A stretch of DNA of 64,000 bases, taken from positions 3,695,996 through 3,759,995 of the forward strand of contig OX457028.1 in NCBI GenBank assembly GCA_949752745.1, given 5' to 3'. This document shows, piece after piece, positions 1-8,700 of the stretch. The first letter of the stretch is position 1. Each line of letters begins with the position of its first letter. Under the pieces are notes generated by a model. It was not told where the DNA came from. It ran no database searches and saw only the letters and a list, made by a program, of their open reading frames with translations. The position numbers and the translations under genes were made by a program. Origin of the DNA: Protula sp. h YS-2021 (Eukaryota > Annelida > Polychaeta > Sabellida > Serpulidae).

Positions 1-78
1 ATACCCGGGCTCGAACCACCAACCTTCCGGGCATGGGTCCAACCAGGAGTCCCACGCTCTACCAACTGAGCTATTCCG
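1..78 (-). other. tRNA-like sequence at left end
   Basis: On the minus strand this has a tRNA box A (TAGCTCAGTTGGTAGAG) and box B (GGTTCGAGCCC) at normal tRNA spacing, with an acceptor-like stem start. The anticodon arm and T stem do not pair properly, so I call it tRNA-like (SINE-head or tRNA-derived) and not a functional tRNA. It is oriented outward from the element. Its 3' acceptor half would lie beyond the window start. Confidence 0.6.
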
Positions 79-164
79 GACTGAACCAGAATGTATTGTG
101 AGAACATGCCATATAAGGCTATAATGCACACATTCATGTCTGGTCCAAAAACCCCTATGCTATA

Positions 165-600
165 GTAGTGGGAAAATGGTGGTTCTAGAACAACTTTAAT
201 AAATGTAGTTTTTCCAAAACATATGATGTGTCAGATAAGTTTTAGCATTTTACCATGCTACTTATTCGAATGTTCTAAAGTTATAGTAGTGGAAAAATGG
301 TGGTTCTTGACCAACTTTAACAAATTTAGTTTTTGACAACATATGATATATAAAATAAGTTTTATCATTTTAGCATGCTACTTATTCAAATGTTCTAAAA
401 TCATAGTAGGGGAAAACGATGCTTCTAGACCAACTTTAACAAATTTCGTTTTTTGACAACATATGATGTATAAATAAATTTGAACATTTTACCATGTTGT
501 AGTAGGGGAAAAATCAGAGTTCTAAAACAACTTTAACAAATGTAGTTGTTTTTTGTTGTTGAAAACATATGATATACAAAATAAGTTTGACATAAGACAT
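165..600 (+). repeat. ~95-125-base subterminal repeats, about four units
   Basis: Units start near 165, 285, 404 and 499. Each begins with AGTAGTGGGAAAA or AGTAGGGGAAAA, continues through AACTTTAACAAAT and ACATATGAT, and ends with ATTTTACCATG. The units are diverged. The same series occurs in reverse complement in the right arm at about 3435-3870. Confidence 0.75.
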
Positions 601-749
601 AAGTTTTTTTTTGGTGAGAAGAGCACACCATTCAAACATGTATTCGAATGGAAAGCCTCATTCAAAGACGTATTCGAATGGCAAGCCCCATTTGAAACAC
701 GTGTTCGAATTATTTTTGGAACATATTACGTCGTGGTATTTTTCAACAA

Positions 750-920
750 TTTTTTGAACAGGTTCAACAATTGTTCAACAAATTGTTCAACAAGTTGTTC
801 AACATGTTGAACATGTTGAACATGTTGAGCATGTTCAAAATGTTCAACATGTTGAACATGTTGAATTTGTTGTTCAACATGTTGTTCAACATGTTCAACA
901 AGTTGTTGTTCAACAAGTTG
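750..920. repeat. GTTCAACA/TGTTGAAC palindrome cluster (left arm)
   Basis: About 170 bases consist almost entirely of GTTGAAC and GTTCAAC words separated by AT, giving nested palindromes such as TGTTGAACATGTTCAACA. The cluster sits directly upstream of the TATA box at 924-932. The arrangement suggests an array of sites for a dimeric DNA-binding protein or a structure-forming tract. It is mirrored at 3140-3280. Confidence 0.8.
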
Positions 921-923
921 TTG

Positions 924-932
924 TATATAAAG
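924..932 (+). promoter_or_regulatory. TATA box of zinc-finger gene
   Basis: TATATAAAG lies 53 bases before the start codon at 985, so transcription would start near 955 and leave a short leader. It lies inside the inverted repeat, and an identical box faces the other way at 3131-3139. Confidence 0.65.
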
Positions 933-984
933 CTATGTTTAAAGACTTTCTCTTCATTTGAAAAGTGTAGGTTGAACAGAAAGG

Positions 985-1710
985 ATGTGTAAATGCAACG
1001 TTTGTTCGAAATCTTACAATTGGCCACAAAGTCTTAAAACACACTTAAAGGTTGCTCACTCTTCAGAAGTGGATGAAGAATCGGATATGGAAAACCCTGT
1101 GAAACTACCTTTCACGGAAACTTTAGATGAGTCTTCTACGGAAAGTCAAAGCGTCAACATGGCTGAAAAGAATGCACATGCTTGTGCAGAATGTGGTGCA
1201 TTATACAACAGCGAAGAAGCTTTGCTCAAACATATGGAGCAGTGTGGTGAGGATGCTGATGACAGGAGTTCTGAAAGTGAGTCAGAAACAGACTCTGAAA
1301 GTGAGTCAGAAATAGACTCTGTTTGGTATGATATGGTTCAAGAAGTCTACGATAACTATAAAGACAATTTTCAAGAAAAGGTTTCAGAATATGAAGAACA
1401 AGGACTTGAAGATGCAAGTGAAATAGCAAGTGATGACCTTCGACCCATTTATAAGCATGGGCTAAAACAACTGTTTATGAGACTATTCAACTATACCCAG
1501 CGTCTAGAACAAAGCCAACATTATCAAACCATTTTAGAGGACTTTAATTACTTTGTTGATGAAAAACATTACAAGTATTCAAAGGCACTAAAGGCGGCTA
1601 TAAGGAAAAACAATGCATTCTTTGAAGAGCTACTAGCTAAGGAAGAGGAGGAGGGTGGTGAAGAAAGTGGCATGGACAGTGAACAGAGTGAGACAGATGA
1701 AGAACAATAG
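985..1710 (+). CDS. Acidic two-finger zinc-finger protein of the 4-kb element
   Basis: Intronless, 241 aa. Residues 4-25 form a C2H2 finger (C4, C7, H20, H25). Residues 67-87 form a C2HC-type finger (C67, C70, H83, C87). A Ser/Glu-rich acidic stretch with SESE repeats follows at about 93-110. The last ~130 residues look helical and charged and end in a Glu-rich tail. The ATG at 985 is the first after the TATA box. An AATAAA lies at 1732-1737, 22 bases past the stop. The first finger begins inside the inverted repeat, so the other arm repeats its start. The likely role is sequence-specific DNA binding, perhaps at the palindromes in the arms; this is inference. I do not recognise the C-terminal domain. 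Confidence 0.8.
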   Translation: MCKCNVCSKSYNWPQSLKTHLKVAHSSEVDEESDMENPVKLPFTETLDESSTESQSVNMAEKNAHACAECGALYNSEEALLKHMEQCGEDADDRSSESESETDSESESEIDSVWYDMVQEVYDNYKDNFQEKVSEYEEQGLEDASEIASDDLRPIYKHGLKQLFMRLFNYTQRLEQSQHYQTILEDFNYFVDEKHYKYSKALKAAIRKNNAFFEELLAKEEEEGGEESGMDSEQSETDEEQ

Positions 1711-2246
1711 ACTTATTTGACTAAACCTTATAATAAAGACTTTATAAATGTTGTAATATTTTATTAACTTAAGTGTTGTGTGTTAATATATGTCTTGCTT
1801 TGCAACATATGAAGTCGTAAGGTTCCTGACGCGGTGTGAATTCACCCGTAAACCATATATCATATATTATATATTATAATTAAGTATTGCATTATTATGT
1901 AATATATTCAAGTATTGTATAATTACGTATTCTATTCAAGTGTTTTATTATTATGTATTCTATCCAAGTATTGTATGAGAAAAATAAATAAGTTGAAAAG
2001 CATTATATGTGTTTTTATTGAATATTACAAATATGTACAATTATGATAAAACAAAACTATTTCAAATATATATTATGTTAATACATGCGCAGACTCACAA
2101 GAACTTAACTTAAAATGTTATAAAAACTGACTTCACATGAACATAGATAATGTTAATTTTATAGTCTACATATGAAGACAATTTTATTTGAACTACATAT
2201 CAAATGTATATGTCCATATGAGTCAAAACTAAGTTTCAAATTCTTG
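1711..2246. other. Intergenic core between the convergent genes
   Basis: AT-rich spacer holding both polyadenylation signals (1732-1737 on +, 2014-2019 on -). Around 1880-1980 there are short repeats of CAAGTATTGTAT and ATTATGTATTCTAT. No further reading frame is convincing. Confidence 0.6.
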
Positions 2247-2918
2247 TCAAGCTTCAAAACCTTCCCTCCAATCTTCTGCACTGAGGGTGATGAAATCATA
2301 GCATCCACTAAGCTCATCATGCTGTAAAAACTGTATACGGTCATCTCGCTGTCTACTCAACGTCTTCTGACAGTCACTGCATTGATATAGAACCATTTTC
2401 TGAAGCATGAGATCCACTGACGTCATTTGCTTCTTCAGCATTTGCCAATCTTTCAATGGCAACAAAATTCCCTTCTTGGTAGAATGTAACCTCCCAGATG
2501 TATGATCCGTAATATATTCACGAATGTTAACCATCACTTTCTGTTGATATTTCGCCAATTTAATATATATTTCTCCATTAATAGGTAGCATAACCGGTAA
2601 ATCGTCTACACTCATCTTCTTCATGGTGGTAGCAGCTTTACGCTCCGGTTCTCGCTTCATTTTAGGCTCTGTCTTAATTTTTCGCTTTTTACACGGCGGC
2701 GCCATAGCTGGTAACTCATCTCTTTTCATCTTTCTAAGATGTGGTCGCTTTTGACGCTGCTGACGTGACTTCGCCTTAGACTTTACCATGGGCATTGCCT
2801 TAGACTTTGCTGTAGGTATTGTCTCAGGCTTTACTATAAAATTTTCTGCAAGCATTATCTCGGACTTTTCTACAGGCATTGTCATAGATGGTAGTTGTTG
2901 TTCGCTCACTGCAGACAT
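2247..2918 (-). CDS. PC4-domain (transcriptional coactivator p15-like) protein
   Basis: Intronless, 223 aa from the ATG at 2918. Residues 1-110 are basic and Pro/Lys-rich, with a nuclear-signal-like PPCKKRKIK at 74-82 and imperfect repeats of KSKAMP and DELPAM. Residues about 113-176 match the PC4/Sub1 fold: an IYIKL strand, then VMVNIREY, then KKGILLPLKDW and a final helix. In PC4 this domain binds single-stranded DNA and dimerises. A CSDC pair follows at 180-183. TATA-like CATAAAAGG lies at 2972-2980, about 55 bases upstream. An AATAAA lies at 2014-2019 on this strand. The gene converges on the zinc-finger gene. A PC4 protein in a small inverted-repeat element is unexpected; a role in replication or transcription of the element is inference. 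Confidence 0.82.
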   Translation of the reverse strand: MSAVSEQQLPSMTMPVEKSEIMLAENFIVKPETIPTAKSKAMPMVKSKAKSRQQRQKRPHLRKMKRDELPAMAPPCKKRKIKTEPKMKREPERKAATTMKKMSVDDLPVMLPINGEIYIKLAKYQQKVMVNIREYITDHTSGRLHSTKKGILLPLKDWQMLKKQMTSVDLMLQKMVLYQCSDCQKTLSRQRDDRIQFLQHDELSGCYDFITLSAEDWREGFEA

Positions 2919-2971
2919 GTTCACACTTCAGTATCTTGATACAGAATGTGTGTTACGTCTGAGGGCGGGTG

Positions 2972-2980
2972 CCTTTTATG
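2972..2980 (-). promoter_or_regulatory. TATA-like box of PC4-domain gene
   Basis: CATAAAAGG on the minus strand lies 54-62 bases before the PC4 start codon. This is nearly the same spacing as for the zinc-finger gene. It lies in the unique core just inside the right arm. Confidence 0.5.
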
Positions 2981-3130
2981 CTTTGTAGTGAGTTGTCTTA
3001 ATATGTTTAGAAATAACTTTACCACGTTTGCCTTTGTGGCCAATTATAAGATTTCGAACAAACGTTGCATTTACACATCCTTTCGGTTCAACCTACACTA
3101 TTCAAATGAAGAGAAAGTTATTAAACATAG

Positions 3131-3139
3131 CTTTATATA
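3131..3139 (-). promoter_or_regulatory. Duplicate TATA box in right arm
   Basis: TATATAAAG on the minus strand is the arm copy of 924-932. It could drive a longer PC4 transcript carrying the 19-codon remnant of the zinc-finger start as an upstream ORF. Confidence 0.5.
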
Positions 3140-3280
3140 CAACAAATTGTTGAACAACAACTTGTTGAACATGTTGAACATGTTGAACATGTTCAACATG
3201 TTGAACATTTTGAACATGTTCAACATGTTCAACATGTTGAACAACTTGTTGAACAATTTGTTGAACAATTGTTGAACATG
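3140..3280. repeat. GTTCAACA/TGTTGAAC palindrome cluster (right arm)
   Basis: Mirror copy of 750-920 with fewer words. It lies upstream of the minus-strand TATA box at 3131-3139. The shorter length accounts for part of the length difference between the arms. Confidence 0.8.
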
Positions 3281-3951
3281 CTCAAAAAATTGTGGAACAA
3301 TGCCACGACGTAATATGTTCCAAAAATAATTCGAACACGTGTTTCAAATGGGGCTTGCCATTCGATCACGTCTTTGAATGGGGCTTTCCATTCAAATACA
3401 TGTTTGAATGGTGTGCTCTTCTCACCAAAAAATACTTATGTGTTATGTCAAACTTATTTTATACATCATATGTTTTAAAAATATGCTAAATTTGTTAAAG
3501 TTGTTTAGAACTCTGATTTTTCCCCTACTACAACATGGTAAAATGATCAAACTTATTTATACATCATATGTTGTCAAAAAAACGAAATTTGTTAAAGTTG
3601 GTCTAGAAGCATCGTTTTCCCCTACTATGGTTTTAGAACATTTGAATAAGTAGCATGCTAAAATGATAAAACTTATTTTATATATCATATGTTGTCAAAA
3701 ACTAAATTTGTTAAAGTTGGTCTAGAACCATCATTTTTCCACTACTATAACTTTAGAACATACGAATAAGTAGCATGGTAAAATGCTAAAACTTATCTGA
3801 CACATCATATGTTTTTCAAAAACTACATTTATTAAACTTGTTCTAGAAACACCATTTTCCCACTACTGTAGCATTGGGGTTTTTGAACCAGACATGAATG
3901 TGTGCATTATAGCCTTATATGGCATGTTCTCACAATACATTCTGGTTCAGT

Positions 3952-4036
3952 CCGGAATAGCTCAGTTGGTAGAGCGTGGGACTCCTGGTTGGACCCATGC
4001 CCGGAAGGTTGGTGGTTCGAGCCCCGGTATGGACAG
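3952..4036 (+). other. tRNA-like sequence at right end
   Basis: This mirrors the copy at 1-78. GTCCGGA at the start can pair, with one mismatch, with TATGGAC at the end, like a 7-bp acceptor stem. The D-arm GCTC/GAGC and the box B are clear. The anticodon stem is not standard and the T stem is poorly paired. It reads outward. It may be the integration target, a polymerase III promoter of the element or a captured SINE head. Confidence 0.6.
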
Positions 4037-4059
4037 CCTAACCCTAAACCATAGAGTGC

Positions 4060-4180
4060 ATTATGAATGTGTATAATGAATGAATATTATTAATGAGTAC
4101 ATTATGAATGAGTACATTATGAATGAATACGTGATGAATTTGTATGATAAATGTGTATGATGAATGTGTTATGAATGAGT
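4060..4180 (+). repeat. ATTATGAATG minisatellite
   Basis: Degenerate 10-13-base units built on ATTATGAATGAGTAC run from just outside the tRNA-like end. They are preceded by CCTAACCCTAAACC, which resembles two telomeric repeats. Confidence 0.6.
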
Positions 4181-4229
4181 GCGCTATGGCCGGGGGGGGA
4201 GGGGGGATGGTCTGAAATTATGAGCTGAA

Positions 4230-4830
4230 AGAAGGGACGTTTCCTAGGGGTCTGACGTCATTATGACGTCACAAGTGGCGTGGAACACCCATGGGGGTTC
4301 TGGACCAATAGAATGTTCTAGAAAAAAGTGGTGTGGAACTCTCGTTTCCTCATGATAGACAGATGGTAGAAGGGACGTCTCCTAGGGGTCTGACGTCATT
4401 ATGACGACAAAAAGTGGCCTGGAAGTCTTGTTAGGGTTAGGGTCACATGACCGATGATTGACAAGTCACGTGACTGATGATGATTGACAGGTCACGTGAC
4501 TAATGACGTCATGGTGATTGACAGGTGACTTAGGGTTATGCTGCTTAGGAGAGTCTTAATCTGATGTCATGACATCATAACGTCATTTTGACGTCATGAT
4601 AACGCCATGATGACGTCATTATAACGTCATGGTGATGTCATTTTAGTGTCATGATGACGCCATTGTAACGTCATGATTACGTCATTGGCACGGGCGCGCG
4701 GTCCTATAAATCATCTGGTCCAGAACTCTCATAGGTGTTCCAGACCATCTGGTCCAGAACTCTCGTGGGTCTTCCAGACCAACCTTTCTGACGTAATTTT
4801 GACGTCATACCTGGTCTGGGACTCTCTTTT
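4230..4830. repeat. TGACGTCA (CRE-like) palindrome cluster with near-tandem blocks
   Basis: Many exact or one-mismatch TGACGTCA words occur (for example 4252, 4264, 4392, 4502 and a run at 4560-4680). GGTCACGTGAC E-box palindromes occur near 4445-4500. The block GGGACGTTTCCTAGGGGTC is repeated at about 4237 and 4372, and CCAGAACTCTC blocks repeat at 4715-4770. TTAGGGTTAGGG occurs at about 4433. No gene is seen. Confidence 0.6.
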
Positions 4831-4839
4831 TCCAACTAC

Positions 4840-5720
4840 TCATAATGCTGCTGTTTTCTTTCATTTATATAACTCGATCTGTGGGAAGCTTATTTTTCAA
4901 CATTGCCACAATGTTTCTCAAAAAGGCTAGGGAAGTATCTCCTTTTGCAATATTTTAAAATATAATTAAGTTTATATCTATAGTTCTTGAATTTAGCAAT
5001 CAGTTTTATTATAAATTTTTTGCCTTAAGAAATCTATGGATATCTTGTCTTTTTATGGCATACTTTAAGTGAATATTTGCAACACACGTTTTATTTTATT
5101 CTTTTCATTTCTTAAGCATGTTTATGGAACAAGTTGCAAAGTATGTAAATGGTTTAACGATTGGAGGGAAAATTTTGTTTGTAGTGCACACGGTAACATT
5201 TTCACAGTCAAGTGAATTCTTATCTGTAAACGAATTTGCTAAATCTAGCAGTTCTTTCTCATCCCTGTTTATACTGAACACAGTTCTTTCGTTTAAATTT
5301 TCAAGTATTCAAAAGCGTTTCCGTCACCAACGTTATTAATTTTCTTCACGAAACTATGACATATGTTTGTTAAGAAATTATTAAAAGCTCTTTTTCTTCT
5401 TACAATTTTTGCCGTCTGAACTATTAAACGCAATCTAAATAAGCATAATGCTGCTGTTTTCTTTTAATGATATAATTCTATGTGTACCAATCCTTTTTTA
5501 ACATTGCCACAATGTTTCTCTAAAGGGCTAGGGAAGTATTTCTTTTTGCGTTATTTCAAAATATAATTCAGTTTCTATCTATCATTGTTATTATTATAAT
5601 TTTTTTGCCTTAAGAAATGGATAACTTGACTTTTTATGAATACTTTTAAGTGACTATTTGCAACACAGGTTTTATTTTATCCTTTGCATTTTCTTAAGCA
5701 TGTTAATGGACAGTGCTTAA
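4840..5720 (+). repeat. Diverged direct duplication of ~290 bases
   Basis: 4845-5150 and 5443-5710 share CATAATGCTGCTGTTTTCTTT, the words ACATTGCCACAATGTTTCTC and GGCTAGGGAAGTAT, and a final TTGCAACACA...TTTTATTTTAT. The copies are about 600 bases apart in the same orientation. No coding potential is evident. Confidence 0.65.
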
Positions 5721-8700
5721 AGTGGCTTAAATTTATTGTTAGCTGTCGTGACCTTGATTTACATTGAATCTGATTAATACGTTATGCCAAATACATTTTT
5801 AAGGTCAAAGAATTTTCATTTCAAATTATGTAATTGTTTGTTAATTAATATTTGGCAGGAGGCTATTTCCCACCTGCCAAACTGGCGAAAGCATCTTCTT
5901 TTCGAGAAAGAGGATATTGTTCTCGTTTCAATATCGGATTTAGTATATTCTTGAAATCTCCACGATTTAGGTGGTTTGTTGGTTCCTCGTGAACTTCGTG
6001 TTTCAATGAATACAGGAGCTTTCACAAACTTTTATGCGACATCGCCTTTGACGTTAAACTTGGCCTGGAAATTTCTAGGTAATCTATATCAGGTTCAAAT
6101 AGCGATATATGATGGGTAGGCATATCTTGGCGGCGTGGAGATCTTGCAGGCAATTCATTGGTAACGTTATTATCCGATTTGCTGTGTTAAGTTATTTGCA
6201 TGTCAATTCAGACCAGTTTTGAAACTCTTATCTAATCTCGACTCTTTTGTGGCTTTAGATACAACTGGAGCGTATAACCTGCACTTCCACGATTTGTAAT
6301 GAATTGTTACATGTATTACAACTAGGCATTTCACGAGTTCTGCTTGGAGATGTCGTAGTTTTCTGCTTTTTCTTTCTGTAGAAATGTTGTTCATAAATGT
6401 TCTGTGTCAGATTGAGCACCCACTACACACTTCAGGTTCATCAGATATGTCATTTAGTTGTGACATCTCCATAACCCCATTTCTGAGTGTACCACCTACA
6501 TTGTGAACCTTGAGATAAAACACATCCTTATACGTTTTCGATTTTCCTGATGTTGATCTTTATTTTTAAACTTTTCATTCTGGTATGATGTGGGACTTGC
6601 CCTGTCCTCTCCCCTTTCTGTCATAAAGCCTATTTCTACAGGCTTTACTGATGTGATGAATCCTCTTGTAGTAGCTGTAAGCCACGGGAAGGCGGGAATA
6701 AGGTCGGCTGTAGGCTGTAGGTTGTAGACACATTATTGCAAAAGGTTGTCTGAATGAGAAACAAATAAAAAGAATTCTGCAAAATCCCACTACTCTCACT
6801 GACTCATTATAGAAACACACTTAAAACCTTTACTGCTTCACATTATACTTATTAGTTCAAAGATAAATACAAACAAGCACAGTATTTATCTAATATGACT
6901 CGCCTAAGTTCCTTAAACTGCGTTATCAACATGATCCTCAACATCAAACATGTAGTGAACTCTTAAATAAACACATGAACTAAACGATAAATCGGTTCAC
7001 ATTAACGTTAAATATTGAGAGGTTAAACACATGTCAGAGACTAAGTCCGGATTTAGACCAAGAACAGCTCTCATTAGATAAAAATAAATTCATAGAAATA
7101 TTAATGAAGAAACGTCCATTTGTTACACAAAGGGAGCGATCATTCGTTACTGTAATTGCAGTGCTAATTTTTACACGGATATGCGTCCGGCGTGTGTTCA
7201 CTAGAGAGTTCAGAGTCCTGAAATATAATTTTCTGCTTGTACTCTGAATACTAATAGTTTCGCGATAACATCTATTACGGTAATTGTCATGAGCGGCATG
7301 TTTACGTTTCTCAGAGTAGCTTATACTGATTTCGGTTTCATTTTGATTTTCAGTTTCACGACTCGCTTCGTCACAAGGCTGTCTCAATTTCGTAACTTTC
7401 GTCAAACTTGTGATCGGTTTTTTAGATATTAATTTCTTGCGAATATCACTATTTTGAACCCTAGTATATATCGAATCTGTCTTAAATGTTTGCTTCAGTG
7501 TGTCGTTTCTAAGTCACAATTGATATTAAGCTGTTTTGTCACAAAATCGGAAGCAGTTTTTGAGCACCAATTAGGCTTGATAATGACGCATACCTTAAAG
7601 AGTCTGCGAAACGATTACATACAAAAATGTGAACCTTTATCGCATCTTTTGAATGTGTCTATATACCATATCTGATTTTCAGCCATATTGAGGGATATTA
7701 CCATAAATGTAAATGTTGGACATGTCCCACCCTTTGGTGTGTGTACAATGCGTTGTTAACAACCGACCAATCAGCGTGTGGCAGTGTCAATAACCTGATC
7801 AAATAATATCCACTTATCGCTGTCCAGGTCGGCAGGATTTTTTTAACCGTCCATATTTTTTTTACTTTGATGGACAAAATTCAATGTGAATCGCACGCTT
7901 TTAGATATTATTTATCTTTTGTACTATCTGCATGTAGACTGTAAGTTTTGTCTTGTTTTTTTTTCGGGTTACGGTTTGCGGACTTTGCTGATTCATACAC
8001 ATGGTAGTTCTGAATTTTGTCAAACCTGCTTTCGTTCGCTGAAATCTTCCCGGCCATCAGGAACTTCAGTATAGGTTACAGTTGATATACAGTGAGGTCA
8101 TTTTTAAGTGATTTTCTCGAAAATCTTATCTCCAGGGCTTTCCTGCGAGCAGTAGAGTTTTAACTTTTCGCTGTCTTCCGTCGCTTCTGTCAGCAACAGG
8201 GCATTGCATGGTATGCAGGGGAATACATGGTCGGTACTGCAGCGACTTTTCTTTAGAATTGTTGCAACCACTGTGTTTTTCGCCACACTTTCATTTCCAG
8301 ATGCTGTGTCAATTTGTTGAGCCGGACACCAATTTCCTGAATGATTGTGTCGTTGCAGCGTCAAGAGTTTACTTAGGCTGAGTGTTTTTTATTGTCGTCT
8401 TTTTGCGCCGGATTTGTTGAAAGAAGGAATCGACGAAGCCCGACTGAATACACAAGATACTCTTATGCGCACAGCCTTGAATCCGTAGCACAAGAAGCCT
8501 AGGCAACGACAACCGTTCAGACCCTCCACGCTAGCTGTCAAGAAGCTGCCTGAGTCTTCAAGTGTGTCTACTCCACAGGCGAAGATGCCCAAGTTGGGCA
8601 ACAAAAAAGTCGGCCGCTGCTACGAAGCAAAGATAACAACCAGTTAAAGTATCCGCTCGAATTCGAACAGTGATCTCGTTCAGATACTTTAAGTTCTCAT

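Larger units (their letters stand above)
1..1031 (+). repeat. Left terminal inverted repeat arm
   Basis: This arm pairs with 3032-4030 on the opposite strand. From outside to inside it contains a tRNA-like sequence (1-78, reading leftward), about four ~95-125-base repeat units (165-600), three ~30-base units with ATTCGAATGG (630-715), a dense cluster of GTTCAACA/TGTTGAAC palindromes (750-920), a TATA box and the first ~15 codons of the zinc-finger gene. It is about 32 bases longer than the right arm because of small indels, mostly in the repeats. Confidence 0.88.
1..4030. mobile_element. 4-kb long-TIR (palindromic) element with zinc-finger and PC4-domain genes
   Basis: The first ~1030 bases are repeated as the reverse complement at 3032-4030. 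The match runs from the tRNA-like sequence at the very ends to the first codons of the zinc-finger gene. In the stretch around the zinc-finger start I count about 3 mismatches in 79 bases, so the arms are roughly 96% identical there. The ~2-kb unique core holds two convergent genes, 985-1710 (+) and 2247-2918 (-), each with a TATA box about 55-60 bases upstream of its ATG and a polyadenylation signal between them. I see no transposase, integrase, polymerase or reverse transcriptase. This suggests a non-autonomous or undescribed selfish element. The left boundary is uncertain because the window begins inside the arm. Target-site duplications cannot be checked. Confidence 0.85.
3032..4030 (-). 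repeat. Right terminal inverted repeat arm
   Basis: This is the reverse complement of the left arm. It preserves the TATA box (3131-3139 on -) and the zinc-finger start codon (3076-3078 on -). The copied reading frame runs only 19 codons before a stop, because the arm ends inside the first zinc finger. The PC4 gene lies just inside this arm, so a transcript from the arm promoter would carry this 19-codon frame as an upstream ORF. Confidence 0.88.

Noticed and set aside
764..992. Asn/Leu/Met-rich frames on both strands around 764-1027
   Set aside because: They read through the GTTCAACA palindrome array; composition is dictated by the repeat.
3952..4036. Functional tRNA gene
   Set aside because: Box A and B are good, but the anticodon arm and T stem do not pair, so a working tRNA is unlikely.
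8104..8604. Minus-strand frames of 71-86 codons
   Set aside because: No recognisable domain, no splice or promoter context; left within the unassigned region.
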